From Agrobacterium cucumeris (lineage in GTDB: Bacteria > Pseudomonadota > Alphaproteobacteria > Rhizobiales > Rhizobiaceae): a stretch of 64,000 nt of DNA. The stretch's first letter is position 1; every line of letters begins with the position of its first letter. This document shows, piece by piece, positions 16,954 through 26,276 of this stretch. The notes below the pieces were generated by a model. That model worked only from the letters and a program-made list of their open reading frames with translations. It did no database searches and was not told where the DNA came from. Location: contig NZ_CP080387.1 of the NCBI RefSeq assembly GCF_030036535.1, forward strand, positions 1,302,001 to 1,366,000. Reading direction: 5' to 3'. A program made the position numbers and the translations under genes.

Positions 16954-18174
16954 TTATCTGTGGGCGTTAAGCGAAACGACATTGTGCATCGTTTCGTCTG
17001 CGCTCGACAGGAAACGCTTCAGATTGCGCGCTGCCTGACGAATTCGATGCTCGTTTTCCACGAGCGCAAGGCGGACGTAATCATCGCCCATCTCGCCAAA
17101 GCCGATGCCGGGAGCAACGGCAATATCAGCCTTCTCGACCAGAAGCTTGGAGAATTCCAGGCTGCCGAGATGGCGGAATTTTTCCGGGATTTTAGCCCAG
17201 GCGAACATCGTCGCCGCCGGCGGCGGAACCTCGAAACCGGCCTTGCCGAAGGTGTCGACCATGACATCACGGCGGCGGCGATAAACGCTGCGCACTTCGG
17301 CGATGTCGGAACCGTCGCCGTTGAGGGCATGGGTGGCCGCAACCTGGATCGGCGTGAAGGCGCCGTAATCGAGATAGGACTTCACGCGGGTCAGGGCCGC
17401 GATCAGCCGCTCGTTGCCAACGGCAAAGCCCATGCGCCAGCCGGGCATGGAGAAGGTCTTCGACATGGAAGTGAATTCCACCGCAACGTCGATTGCGCCG
17501 GGAACTTCCAGAACCGAAGGCGGCGGATTGTTGTCGTCGAAATAGATTTCCGAATAGGCAAGGTCGGAGAGCACGATGATCTCGTGTTTCTTCGCAAAGG
17601 CGATGACGTCCTTGTAGAAATCCAGCGAAGCCACATGAGCAGTCGGGTTCGACGGGTAGTTGATGATCAGCGCCAGCGGTTTGGGAATGGAGTGGCGCAC
17701 CGCGCGCTCCAGTGGCCCGAAGAAGCTCTCATCCGGCTCGACATTCATCGAGCGGATAACGCCGCCCGCCATCAGGAAGCCGAAGGCATGGATCGGATAG
17801 GTAGGGTTCGGACACAGGATCACGTCACCCGGTGCGGTGATGGCCTGCGCCATATTGGCGAAGCCTTCCTTGGAGCCGAGCGTGGCGACAACCTGGGTAT
17901 CGGGGTTCAGCTTCACGCCGAAACGGCGGGCATAATAGGCGGCCTGCGCGCGGCGAAGGCCGGGAATGCCCTTGGACGAGGAATAACGATGGGTGCGCGG
18001 GTCCTGAACGACTTCGCAAAGCTTGTCGACGATCGCCTTGGGGGTCGGAAGGTCGGGGTTGCCCATGCCGAGATCGATGATATCGGCCCCGGCCGCTCGC
18101 GCGCTCGCTTTCAAACGGTTGACCTGTTCGAAGACGTATTGCGGCAGACGCCGGACCTTGTGAAACTCTTCCAT
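16954..18174 (-). CDS. Class I/II aminotransferase (AlaC / LL-DAP aminotransferase-like)
   Basis: A 406-residue fold-type I PLP aminotransferase. It contains DLGMGNPDLPTP, the INYPSNPTA segment, and SMSKTFSMPGWRMGF with the PLP-binding Lys. The C-terminal Arg region is VRLALVENEHRIRQA. Such proteins are annotated variously as alanine, aspartate or LL-diaminopimelate aminotransferase, and the sequence does not settle which. ATG at 18174 follows GAGGAA and gives the family start MEEFHKVRRLPQYVF; the in-frame ATG at 18252 would add 26 basic residues. Being immediately upstream of hom suggests a role in aspartate-family or alanine metabolism. Confidence 0.88.
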   Translation of the reverse strand: MEEFHKVRRLPQYVFEQVNRLKASARAAGADIIDLGMGNPDLPTPKAIVDKLCEVVQDPRTHRYSSSKGIPGLRRAQAAYYARRFGVKLNPDTQVVATLGSKEGFANMAQAITAPGDVILCPNPTYPIHAFGFLMAGGVIRSMNVEPDESFFGPLERAVRHSIPKPLALIINYPSNPTAHVASLDFYKDVIAFAKKHEIIVLSDLAYSEIYFDDNNPPPSVLEVPGAIDVAVEFTSMSKTFSMPGWRMGFAVGNERLIAALTRVKSYLDYGAFTPIQVAATHALNGDGSDIAEVRSVYRRRRDVMVDTFGKAGFEVPPPAATMFAWAKIPEKFRHLGSLEFSKLLVEKADIAVAPGIGFGEMGDDYVRLALVENEHRIRQAARNLKRFLSSADETMHNVVSLNAHR

Positions 18175-18475
18175 CACTTTCCTCATGGGAATGGACCGGT
18201 TCTGCCGGCCCATAACGAAGGTTCGTTTTTTGTTTTTAAACGCCGCCGACACGAACCGATCCGGCAGGCGTTATTCATTGTAGCGCAAAGCACGGGAAAA
18301 CCTACAAGGCTTTTCTCGGCCCACACGCCACCGCGGTCATCCGCCTGTGCTTCGGCACAGCCTTTTCGGCCCCTTTGGCAAGGCGGATCGCGCAATAGGA
18401 TCAAGGAACTTGCATAACGCCAGATTCTTGGAAAATGCAAGGCAAGCCATGCTCAAGAACGGCCATTCCTGTCGT
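18175..18475. other. Intergenic region upstream of the aminotransferase
   Basis: No credible gene is seen between the aminotransferase start and the nucleoside hydrolase stop. A run of T at 18227-18240 lies upstream of the aminotransferase. The region must hold the aminotransferase promoter and the nucleoside hydrolase transcript end, but I saw no strong hairpin. Confidence 0.5.
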
Positions 18476-19435
18476 TCAGCCGCGCTCACCCGTCACAATT
18501 GCAGCACGGATGACCGAAAGCACGCGCTCCGGCTTGATATCCGTGCACACAAGCTGGCTTGGATGCCCGTCCCAGTCACCCGGCGGGAAGGCACGTCCGT
18601 CCGGCTTCTGAATGGTCTGGCCGTCAGCAAGACCGCCGCAGACGACGCGCACGGGGCCGCTGCGGCTCTCGAACAGCTCAGGCGCGACGAGATAGACGCA
18701 GGCGCAGCTGTCATGCACCACCATGCCGTCGCCGGTGCGGGTCTTGTAGAAATCAATGTAGAATTGCGACAGGTCGGACAAGAGCTGCACCGGCTTGCCG
18801 CCGGCCTTTGCCATCTCAGCCATGAAGGCGCTGGTCATTACCGTTTTCGTCGTCACATCGAGACCAACGACGACGACGCGCCAGGGTGCCGTGAAGACGA
18901 GATCGGCCGCCTCCGGGTCACCGTGAATATTGGCCTCGGCCGCCGGCGACACATTGCCGTTCATGTCGAAGGCGCCGCCCATGACGATGACTTCCTTCAC
19001 CAGTGCCGCAAAATCCGGCTCTTCGCGCAGCGCCAGCGCCAGATTGGTCATGCGGCCGACGGCAATCAGCGTCACCTCACCCGGATTGGCCTTCACGGTC
19101 TCGATGATGAAACGATGCGCCGGACGCGGATCGAGCGGCAGATCGATGGTCTCTGGAATGTCGATATCGCCGAGACCGTTTTCTCCGTGGATGAAGGTCG
19201 GCCAGTGGCCTTCCTTGCGGGCGGGATCGAACGTTACACCGGCGCCTTTCGCAACCGGCGCTGTCATCTGCCATTCCCGCTTCAGGAACAGCGCATTGCG
19301 TGTGGTAATATCGATGGGGGCATTACCGAAAACCGTGGTGACGCCGATCAGATCGATATCGGGATGGCGATGCAGGAACAGCAGCGCCATGGCGTCATCT
19401 ACACCGGGATCCGTATCGAAAATCACTTTATGCAT
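18476..19435 (-). CDS. Inosine-uridine preferring nucleoside hydrolase
   Basis: A 319-residue cytoplasmic enzyme splitting ribonucleosides into base and ribose. The N-terminal Ca-binding Asp cluster FDTDPGVDDAMAL (Asp 7, 9, 13, 14) is diagnostic of the IunH family. VIVMGGAFDMNGNVSPAAEANIHGDPEAA and the HDSCACVYL segment with His-Asp are also present. GAGGGC precedes the ATG. Base specificity cannot be read from the motifs. Confidence 0.92.
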   Translation of the reverse strand: MHKVIFDTDPGVDDAMALLFLHRHPDIDLIGVTTVFGNAPIDITTRNALFLKREWQMTAPVAKGAGVTFDPARKEGHWPTFIHGENGLGDIDIPETIDLPLDPRPAHRFIIETVKANPGEVTLIAVGRMTNLALALREEPDFAALVKEVIVMGGAFDMNGNVSPAAEANIHGDPEAADLVFTAPWRVVVVGLDVTTKTVMTSAFMAEMAKAGGKPVQLLSDLSQFYIDFYKTRTGDGMVVHDSCACVYLVAPELFESRSGPVRVVCGGLADGQTIQKPDGRAFPPGDWDGHPSQLVCTDIKPERVLSVIRAAIVTGERG

Positions 19436-19619
19436 AATGCCCTCATCCGTATGTCCTGAGCGTCATCGGCCTCTATTGCCGACGCGCCACGGAAACATAC
19501 CCATAAGCGGCAACACCGCAATCCCCCTGCCCGTCGCAGATCGGAGAGAAAAATATTGCGCGGCGTTGTTTTCGGTGAAAGAAGGGGCTCTCTCCCTTCC
19601 GCCTGCCCGGACATCCCAA

Positions 19620-20423
19620 GTGCAAGACATCGCTCTCAACGTTTTCGTCGTTCTTTTCTGCGTCGCCATCTTTGCCGGATTTATCGATTCCATTGCCGGT
19701 GGCGGTGGGCTCATCACCATTCCGGCCATGCTGATCATGGGTATTGCGCCGCTCGACACGCTTGGCACCAACAAGCTGCAGGCGCAGTTCGGTTCGGCCT
19801 CCGCCACCCTTGCTTACGCCAGACGCGGCCACGTCAATCTGAAAGAGCAATTACCGATGGGGTTGATGGCCATGGCCGGCGGAATGCTGGGGGCCGTTAC
19901 CGCCGCGTTCGTGCCGGCAGATCTGCTGCGCACCATCATGCCGTTCCTGCTGATCGCCATCGCGCTTTATTTCGCCTTTAAACCGCAGCTCAGCGATATC
20001 GACAGCCATCGTCGCATCACCCCCTTCGTCTTCGGCCTTACGGTCGCGCCGCTGGTGGGCTTTTATGACGGGGTTTTCGGTCCCGGCGCGGGTTCGTTTT
20101 ACATGCTGGCCTTCGTGGCGCTTGCCGGCTTCGGCATGTTGAAGGCAACCGCCCATACCAAACTTCTGAACCTTGGCTCGAATTTCGGCGGTTTCATCGT
20201 CTTCGCCATTGGCGGCGCGGTTCTGTGGAAACTCGGCCTCGCCATGGGTCTCGGCCAATTCGTCGGCGCGCAGATCGGCTCACGTTTCGCGATGAAAAAC
20301 GGCGCGAAGATCATCCGCCCGCTTCTGGTGCTTTCGTGTCTGGCAATGGCGACGAAGCTTCTTGTCGATGCGTCATCCGCCTGGTCCATCGCCACGATCT
20401 GGGAAACCATTTTTCCGACGTAA
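19620..20423 (+). CDS. TSUP family (TauE/SafE) membrane transporter
   Basis: A 267-residue integral membrane protein with about eight hydrophobic segments. It carries the TSUP signatures GFIDSIAGGGGLITIPA near the N-terminus and VGFYDGVFGPGAGSFYM in the second half. The family exports or imports organosulfur compounds, sulfite or sulfoacetate-like anions. GTG at 19620 is chosen because upstream sequence overlaps the nucleoside hydrolase gene or codes polar residues; GTG at 19575 is an alternative and neither has a clear ribosome site. It is divergent from the nucleoside hydrolase. Confidence 0.88.
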   Translation: MQDIALNVFVVLFCVAIFAGFIDSIAGGGGLITIPAMLIMGIAPLDTLGTNKLQAQFGSASATLAYARRGHVNLKEQLPMGLMAMAGGMLGAVTAAFVPADLLRTIMPFLLIAIALYFAFKPQLSDIDSHRRITPFVFGLTVAPLVGFYDGVFGPGAGSFYMLAFVALAGFGMLKATAHTKLLNLGSNFGGFIVFAIGGAVLWKLGLAMGLGQFVGAQIGSRFAMKNGAKIIRPLLVLSCLAMATKLLVDASSAWSIATIWETIFPT

Positions 20424-20479
20424 GCCTCAGGTGAAACGCTCCGTTGAAAACGGAAACGCGGATAAAATTATCCGCTGGT

Positions 20480-21205
20480 TCACCCGGTGGCGCGACCGCG
20501 CCTGCGATCGGCGATTTCCCTGATGACCACCATGGCACCGACAAGCTTGTAGCTGGAGGAGTAGCAGGGTGACATTTCAAGCGACTTCACGATTGTCTGT
20601 CCGTCGTGATCTTCGGCATAGGTATATTTCGAGGTACCGCCCTTGAAACAATTGTCGAGCCGTTCCCGCAGGTCGTTCTGGAAACGGTGCACCCCGACAA
20701 GCTCGGCGATATGGCATCCCATAAGCCCGTCCGGCCTGTTGTGCGGAAACGCATCCAGCCCGTTCGCGAAGGACACGCGGTAGCCGGGCGAAACCACCAT
20801 CACGGGTTCGTCGAGGTCGTTCAGCATATCCTCATCGAGGATCAGATGGCGGTGATGCCACTCTAAACTGTCCTGGTCCTCGTCGCCGATGACTTTCGCC
20901 TTGAGCGGCATGCCGACATAACGATCGACAAGCGTTCGCAAAAGCTCGGAATTGCGCTGCACGCAACCAAGGTCTTCCGCCTCATGGTTGAGGAGATCGA
21001 TGGCGAAACGGAACTGCTCGCGAATGTCCTCGGAACTGCCGGTCTGACGCCCGATGACCCGGTCGAGCAGCTGCTCCAGTTCACGCTCCAGCACCGCAAT
21101 CTTGTCGGTCTCGTTCTTACCAACGGCAGATTGCAGTTCCGTGTAACGCAGCCAGAACAGCTCAATCAAATCTTTCAACCCAACTCTCCCTGAACGGGCA
21201 AACAC
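20480..21205 (-). CDS. PAS domain-containing protein
   Basis: A 241-residue cytoplasmic protein. The first half is helical and charged (RYTELQSAVGKNETDKIAVL, coiled-coil-like). The second half resembles a PAS sensor: DEPVMVVSPGYRVSFANGLD, then LMGCHIAELVGVHRF and a C-terminal strand pair ending VVIREIADRR. No output domain is present, so it may act through a partner. GTG at 21205 follows GGGAG; TTG at 21178 follows AGGGAGAG and is an equally reasonable start. Function unknown. Confidence 0.75.
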   Translation of the reverse strand: MFARSGRVGLKDLIELFWLRYTELQSAVGKNETDKIAVLERELEQLLDRVIGRQTGSSEDIREQFRFAIDLLNHEAEDLGCVQRNSELLRTLVDRYVGMPLKAKVIGDEDQDSLEWHHRHLILDEDMLNDLDEPVMVVSPGYRVSFANGLDAFPHNRPDGLMGCHIAELVGVHRFQNDLRERLDNCFKGGTSKYTYAEDHDGQTIVKSLEMSPCYSSSYKLVGAMVVIREIADRRRGRATG

Positions 21206-21411
21206 CCCGCTCCCAATCCAAAAGGATAGACCCTATATCCCTCAATCATAACGTCTGCGCGCTTAAAAATGACGTAACGAAACACAGAAACGCCGCAGGG
21301 ATTATTGTTCAAAATATCACAGCCGCCGCTATTTTTTCAATTTCGATAATCCATGAACGAGAAATGAGGTTCCACTAATATGAAAAAATATCAAAACGCA
21401 CAAATTCGCAG

Positions 21412-21432
21412 CCTGATTTTATAAAAATCAGG
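21412..21432. repeat. Palindrome downstream of lpxXL
   Basis: CCTGATTTT-ATA-AAAATCAGG is a perfect 9-bp stem with a 3-base loop, 27 bases after the lpxXL stop codon on the minus strand. It is AT-rich and lacks an extra T run, but the T residues inside the stem could still aid termination of the lipid A cluster. The rest of the 253-bp space up to the PAS gene is AT-rich and gene-free. Confidence 0.6.
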
Positions 21433-21458
21433 CGCAATCGAACCCGGCGGCAAATACC

Positions 21459-22388
21459 TCAGATCTGGTGCTTTACGTCCCAGCGGTCGTGATACCACAA
21501 CCATTGTCCGGGATATTCGCGCACCCAGCTTTCCACCTTGTCGTTCAAAAGCTGCGCCGTCGCCTGAATGTCGACATTGCCTTTTTCATCGCGTGGAATC
21601 TCGACCTTCGGTTCGATCTCCAGCCGGTAACGATTATCCGGCAGACGCACGCAGCGGGCGGGATAAACATCGCAGTTGAACTGCCGCACAAGTTTGGCCA
21701 GCAGCGGATTGGTGCGAACCTCAAGACCGAAGAACCTGGTCGTCAGCCCCTTGCTGAACTTCTGGTCAACCAGAACGCCGACACCGCCGCCCCTTTCCAG
21801 CTGCCGCGCCAGCGCAAAGGACGAGCCGGCATGCGACGGCACGAGATTGCCCATGCGCTCCTTGCGGAAATTGAACACCTTGTCGGCGACATACGGATTG
21901 TTGGGCGGACGGAACAGCACCGTGACATCAAGACCGAAGGCAGAACTCGCCACCGGCAGCAGCTCGAAGTTACCGCTATGGGCGGTAAAGACGATGAAGG
22001 GTCGCGGATTGTCGCGCAACTCAAGGAATGTCGGAATGCCTTCGACCTGAATGCGGCCGGGCTCGTTCTTCTCCGGATCGAAATCAAACAGCCGGTCGAG
22101 AAACACATACTCCGCCGCAAGCCGGCCCATATTGGCCCAGCTGTCCATGGCGATCGCCAGCCGCTCTTCCTCGGATTTTTCCGGAAAGGCACGGGCCAGA
22201 TTGTAGAGCATCAGCTTGTGGCGGCCGGTTTTCGGCCCCACGAAGCGCGCCAGCCGGTCGGCGGCGCGAATGCCCGCATCGGCAGGGAAAAGCTTCAGCA
22301 GGTTGAGAAGGCCGAAGGCGAATGTCGCAATCAGCCACTGCCGGAAGTGGTCCAGTTTAAGGACGATCCGCGTCAGGAACAGCTTCAC
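21459..22388 (-). CDS. lpxXL: Lipid A very-long-chain acyltransferase LpxXL
   Basis: A 309-residue membrane-associated acyltransferase of the HtrB/LpxL family. The catalytic dyad motif is AHSGNFE (His-x4-Glu) near residue 135, and GVLVDQKFSKG lies near residue 205. In rhizobia LpxXL transfers a 27-hydroxyoctacosanoyl-type chain from AcpXL to lipid A at the inner membrane. An N-terminal hydrophobic segment (ATFAFGLLNLLKLFP) would anchor it. It is the last gene of the acpXL cluster, 5 bp after the alcohol dehydrogenase, and this context makes the assignment firm. Confidence 0.93.
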   Translation of the reverse strand: MKLFLTRIVLKLDHFRQWLIATFAFGLLNLLKLFPADAGIRAADRLARFVGPKTGRHKLMLYNLARAFPEKSEEERLAIAMDSWANMGRLAAEYVFLDRLFDFDPEKNEPGRIQVEGIPTFLELRDNPRPFIVFTAHSGNFELLPVASSAFGLDVTVLFRPPNNPYVADKVFNFRKERMGNLVPSHAGSSFALARQLERGGGVGVLVDQKFSKGLTTRFFGLEVRTNPLLAKLVRQFNCDVYPARCVRLPDNRYRLEIEPKVEIPRDEKGNVDIQATAQLLNDKVESWVREYPGQWLWYHDRWDVKHQI

Positions 22389-22393
22389 GTTGG

Positions 22394-23422
22394 TCAGTCC
22401 ATCCGCAGAACGATCTTGCCGAACACCTGGCGCGTTTCCATGCGCTCCAGTGCCCGGTCGATATCATCGAAGGTCACTTCGGTGTCGATGACGGGATGAA
22501 CGATGCCGCGCGCCATCTTCTGCATGGCATTGGCCATGTTTTCCATGCGGCAGCCGAAGGAGCCGAGCAGCTTCAGCTGCTGCTGGAACAGCATCATCAG
22601 GTTGATGTCAGTGGATACGCCAGAGGTGGAGCCGCAGGTGACGAGGCGGCCGCCGCGTTTCAGCGAGAACATCGAGGCCACGAACGTGTCCTTACCGACA
22701 TGTTCGAACACCACGTCGACACCCTTCTTTTTCGTCAGCTTGCGCACGACGCCTTCGAAACGGTCGGTGCGGTAGTTGATGACGTGATCGGCGCCGAGCG
22801 CCTTTGCCCGCTCGATCTTGTCATCGGAGCCGACTGTCGTGATGACGGTGCAGCCCATCTTCTTGGCAAGCTGGATCGCCGCCGTGCCGATGCCGGAACC
22901 GCCGGCATGCACAAGGATCGTTTCGCCCGGCTCAAGCTTGGCATTGTCGAACAGCATGTGCTCGACCGTGCCGAAGGTCACCGGCGCAAGTGCTGCAGCG
23001 ACGGCGTCAATGCCATGCGGTGCCGGCACGAGCTGGCGGGCGGGAATATTGATCTTTTCCTGCGCAAAACCGTCGAGATGGAAACCGTGTACGCCCTGAA
23101 CGTGTTCGCACAGATTGTCACGGCCTTCGCGGCAGGGCTTGCACAGTCCGCAGGTGCGCGCGCCATAAACCGCGACGAGTTGGCCCGGCAGCACGTTCGA
23201 AACGCCCGGGCCGATGGCTTCCACCACACCCGAAGCCTCGGCACCAATGGTGAGCGGCATCTTGCGCTTGGCGAAAGCCATGCCGCGCCAGCCCCACACG
23301 TCGATGTGGTTGAGCGCCACGGCCTTGACGCGCAGCGTCACCTCGCCCGGGCCCGGTGCATCCGGTTCAGGCAGGTCCACTTTTTCGAGCTTCCGGTCGT
23401 CCACGAGTTGAAGAGCGCGCAT
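22394..23422 (-). CDS. Zinc-type alcohol dehydrogenase of the lipid A C28 cluster
   Basis: A 342-residue medium-chain dehydrogenase/reductase. The GroES-like half has GAEASGVVEAIGPGV and the structural-zinc segment CGLCKPCREGRDNLC. The NAD(P) motif is HAGGSGIGTAAIQLAKKMG. In other rhizobial acpXL clusters the equivalent gene (adh2XL) takes part in making the very-long-chain acyl group, but its exact step is not established. It is 5 bp upstream of lpxXL, whereas the 152-bp gap from fabF1 contains a hairpin. Confidence 0.88.
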   Translation of the reverse strand: MRALQLVDDRKLEKVDLPEPDAPGPGEVTLRVKAVALNHIDVWGWRGMAFAKRKMPLTIGAEASGVVEAIGPGVSNVLPGQLVAVYGARTCGLCKPCREGRDNLCEHVQGVHGFHLDGFAQEKINIPARQLVPAPHGIDAVAAALAPVTFGTVEHMLFDNAKLEPGETILVHAGGSGIGTAAIQLAKKMGCTVITTVGSDDKIERAKALGADHVINYRTDRFEGVVRKLTKKKGVDVVFEHVGKDTFVASMFSLKRGGRLVTCGSTSGVSTDINLMMLFQQQLKLLGSFGCRMENMANAMQKMARGIVHPVIDTEVTFDDIDRALERMETRQVFGKIVLRMD

Positions 23423-23518
23423 ATTTCAGTCCTTCGCCCGAGGGCGTTTATCTAAAGGGCTATTCCAGCAAACCTCTGTAACGGTTTTGCGGCCGGAATG
23501 CGTAATCAAAGAAGCGAG

Positions 23519-23554
23519 AGCGTTTCCAGAGTTCTGTTCAGGTCCGGAAACGCT
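23519..23554. repeat. Inverted repeat between fabF1XL and the alcohol dehydrogenase
   Basis: AGCGTTTCC (23519-23527) and GGAAACGCT (23546-23554) are a perfect 9-bp inverted repeat 20 bases after the fabF1 stop on the minus strand. No T run follows. It may stabilise or partly terminate the upstream transcript, leaving adh-lpxXL with its own promoter. Confidence 0.55.
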
Positions 23555-23574
23555 TCTGTTTGTGGCGGAACCGG

Positions 23575-24858
23575 TTAAGCCGGTTCCCGCGTCATGACAA
23601 GGCTTGCATTCTGTCCGCCAAATCCGAAGGAGTTGGACAGAACCGCACTCACCTCGGCATCCCGCTTCACATTCGGCACCACGTCGAGCGAAATGGTCGG
23701 ATCGGGATTGTTGTAGTTGATCGTCGGCGGCAGCGTGCCGGTCAGCATCGTCTGCAGCGAGAACACGGCTTCCACGGCACCTGCCGCCGTCAGCGTATGG
23801 CCGATCATCGACTTGTTGGAAGACAGCGGAATATTCTTCAGGCCTTCGCCGAAGACGGCGAGCATCGAGCCATATTCCATCTTGTCGTTCTCAGGCGTCG
23901 AGGTGCCGTGAGCGTTGATATAGCCGATATCGCTTTCGGCCACACCCGCATCGGCCAGTGCCGCACGGATCGTCGCAATCGCCGGGCCACCATCGGGCGA
24001 AGACCGCGTGCGGTGGAAGCTGTCGGCCTTTTCACCGGCACCCTTGATGATGCCGAGCACCTTCGCGCCACGTGCAACCGCGGCTTCGAGCGATTCCAGC
24101 ACCAGCGTTGCGGCACCTTCAGCGATCACGAAACCGTCGCGATCCTTGCTGAACGGCTTGGAGGCCTTTTCCGGCGGATCATTCTGGGTCGAAAGCGCGG
24201 AGAGAAGCGAGAAGCGGATCAGTGCCTCGGCGCTGACCGAACCGTCGGTCGCAACCGTCAGTGCCCGCTCGGTGCGGCCCTGGCGGATAGCCTCAACGCC
24301 GAGCTGGATCGCAGTCGCACCAGATGCACAGGCCGTCGACAGCGTGACCGGCAGGCCGCGTGTGCCAAAGCGGTCGGAAAGACGCTCGGAAATCGCACCG
24401 AAAAGCGCCGCTTCCTGGAACGCCGGATCGGGACGCTGGCGCAACGCCGTCATGAACCGCTCATAGGCGTCGCCCGGCTGTGCGGCTGGCGGCGAACGGT
24501 CGGCAAGCTCGAAACGGGCGCTCCATTCCGGCTCGATCGGCGGTGCTGCGAGAAACAGCGGCCCATCGAAATCACCGGATATACCGGCCTGCGCCAGAGC
24601 CTCGATGGTGGTTTCGCGGGCGAAGGCATAGGAACGCTCAACGGAGTTCGGAACCGGGATATCGATGAAATCCACCGTGCCGCTGATGCGGGTGGAAAGC
24701 CCCTCAGTCGGGAAACGGGTGATCTTGTGGATGCCCGACTTGCCAGATGTCAGCGCCGCCCAGTTGTCGGCAAGGCCCTGTCCCAGCGAGGTGATGATGC
24801 CCATGCCGGTCACGGCGACGATCGGACGACCGAGATGATCCTTGAAATTGGAAGTCAT
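23575..24858 (-). CDS. Beta-ketoacyl-ACP synthase, FabF1XL
   Basis: A 427-residue elongating ketosynthase for the lipid A C28 chain. All catalytic residues are visible: Cys177 in LSTACASGA, His317 in INAHGTST, Lys348-His354 in SSNKSMIGH. Length and the C-terminal NSFGFGGQNAS pattern are those of FabF. It begins with GAGGAG before ATG at 24858, 12 bp after the second ketosynthase-like gene. It is the catalytically complete partner, presumably acting with the neighbouring degenerate ketosynthase on AcpXL-bound chains. Confidence 0.92.
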   Translation of the reverse strand: MTSNFKDHLGRPIVAVTGMGIITSLGQGLADNWAALTSGKSGIHKITRFPTEGLSTRISGTVDFIDIPVPNSVERSYAFARETTIEALAQAGISGDFDGPLFLAAPPIEPEWSARFELADRSPPAAQPGDAYERFMTALRQRPDPAFQEAALFGAISERLSDRFGTRGLPVTLSTACASGATAIQLGVEAIRQGRTERALTVATDGSVSAEALIRFSLLSALSTQNDPPEKASKPFSKDRDGFVIAEGAATLVLESLEAAVARGAKVLGIIKGAGEKADSFHRTRSSPDGGPAIATIRAALADAGVAESDIGYINAHGTSTPENDKMEYGSMLAVFGEGLKNIPLSSNKSMIGHTLTAAGAVEAVFSLQTMLTGTLPPTINYNNPDPTISLDVVPNVKRDAEVSAVLSNSFGFGGQNASLVMTREPA

Positions 24859-24870
24859 GGTCTATTCTCC

Positions 24871-26067
24871 TCAAACGTCGCGCGACAGAACGGCGACACC
24901 CTCGCCGCGCACATGGCCGACAGTGGTGACGACGGCTTCACTAGCCGCCTCGCCCATCTGCTTTTCCGCAGCCGCGTCGAAGGCAGGAACCTTCGCGCCG
25001 CTTTCAAGCGTCAGCGCCGCCAGCGCCAGTCCGAGCGGAAACTGCGCTTCAAGTCCGTGGCCGGTGATACCGCCAAAACCGCGAATGACGGCCTTCGGCA
25101 GCGCCTTTTCGAGAATATCCTTCTCGCGCCGGGTCACCTCGTCATAACCGCTCGCGCCGGAAAACACGACGGTCGCAGCGCTGTCCTTTGCAGGCGCAAG
25201 CAACCGCTCCATGCGCTTTTCCATGCGGCCGTCATCGCGGCTGCCACGGTCACCCTCGATGGCGTCGATGCGGGCATAGATGCGCGCGCCGCGCTCGCTG
25301 GCGTGCTTGCGCGATTCCAGCACCAGGAACGCGCCGAGCGAACCCGAAATCATGCCGCCGCCGTCCTGGTCGCCACGCGACCACAACGGCTGCCAGCCAC
25401 CCTGCGCATGCGCGCCGATCGCCTCGAACAGCAGGATCATGTCGGGACGTTCAGCCGAAAAGGCGCCGCCAACCAGCGCATGGCTCGATTCGCCGGAACG
25501 AATGCGGTGAAAGGCGGTTTCGACGGCGGAGATACCTGCCGCTTCCTCGCCCATGAACGTGCGGGACGAACCGGTCACCTTGTGCACGATGGAGATGTTG
25601 CCGGCCATCAGATTGGAAAGCTGGGCGAGAAACAGCGTCGGGCGCAGCTCCGTGGTCAGCTTCTCATTGAGCAGCACTTCGCGGTCGTTGCGCTTCAGCG
25701 CTTCATCGACGATCAGCGTATCGACATTGATGTCGCGCTCGCCGCCGCCGGCCGCCACGATCATGTCCATGGTGGCACAGGCCTCGGCATTTTCCTTCAG
25801 CCCGGCATCATCGAGCGCGAGGCCGGCGGCGAACACGCCGAGCCGCTGCCAGTTTTCCATCTGGCGTTGGTCACCGCGCTTGGCGATCTGCGCGGACCAG
25901 TCGATCTCAGGCATGGGATGGACCGGATAGGGTTTGAATTTTTCGGTCTCGACAATCGTCGCCGGCGCGGCTGCTCCAGAAAGAAGCGCCACATGCGCCT
26001 GGCTGCCGACGCCGTGACAGGTCACGATGCCGACCCCTGTTATCACCACATCATTGTCAGATTTCAT
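24871..26067 (-). CDS. Ketosynthase-like protein FabF2XL, catalytic Cys replaced
   Basis: A 398-residue FabF homologue of the C28 cluster. Aligned by eye with its neighbour, the nucleophilic Cys is replaced by Glu175 (MGEEAAGIS in place of STACASGAT). The first catalytic His is replaced by Ser306 (SGASGYDE in place of NAHGTST), while the second His survives as His337 (ITGHGLEA). This resembles chain-length factors (KS-beta) of polyketide synthases, which pair with an active ketosynthase. I infer a heterodimer with FabF1XL that sets chain length. The equivalent gene is a standard member of rhizobial acpXL clusters. Confidence 0.9.
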   Translation of the reverse strand: MKSDNDVVITGVGIVTCHGVGSQAHVALLSGAAAPATIVETEKFKPYPVHPMPEIDWSAQIAKRGDQRQMENWQRLGVFAAGLALDDAGLKENAEACATMDMIVAAGGGERDINVDTLIVDEALKRNDREVLLNEKLTTELRPTLFLAQLSNLMAGNISIVHKVTGSSRTFMGEEAAGISAVETAFHRIRSGESSHALVGGAFSAERPDMILLFEAIGAHAQGGWQPLWSRGDQDGGGMISGSLGAFLVLESRKHASERGARIYARIDAIEGDRGSRDDGRMEKRMERLLAPAKDSAATVVFSGASGYDEVTRREKDILEKALPKAVIRGFGGITGHGLEAQFPLGLALAALTLESGAKVPAFDAAAEKQMGEAASEAVVTTVGHVRGEGVAVLSRDV

Positions 26068-26276
26068 CGTCTGTCATCCTTTGCAGCCGGCCCCGCCGAA
26101 ACGGTCACGGCTATCCAACAGCGGTTGCGAACAACCACTTCATGCGTTGCGGAATAAAGCGCGCGGTGCGGATTGGCAATGGTGAAGGCCCGTTCGGCCA
26201 TCGCCAGCCCACGATTTTCATGCATCGAAACCGGGCCGACGGGAAAAACGCCCTCTTTCGAAACGGGCGGAAGCGC

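Noticed and set aside
23560..26157. An 865-codon open frame on the plus strand across the ketosynthase genes
   Set aside because: It is antisense to fabF1XL and fabF2XL. Its translation is rich in Arg, His and Gly with no domain pattern, as expected from the complement of GC-rich coding DNA.
26068..26276. A 62-residue frame in the gap between the FabZ-like and FabF2XL genes
   Set aside because: It is Arg- and Phe-rich without a ribosome site and overlaps the FabZ-like stop region.
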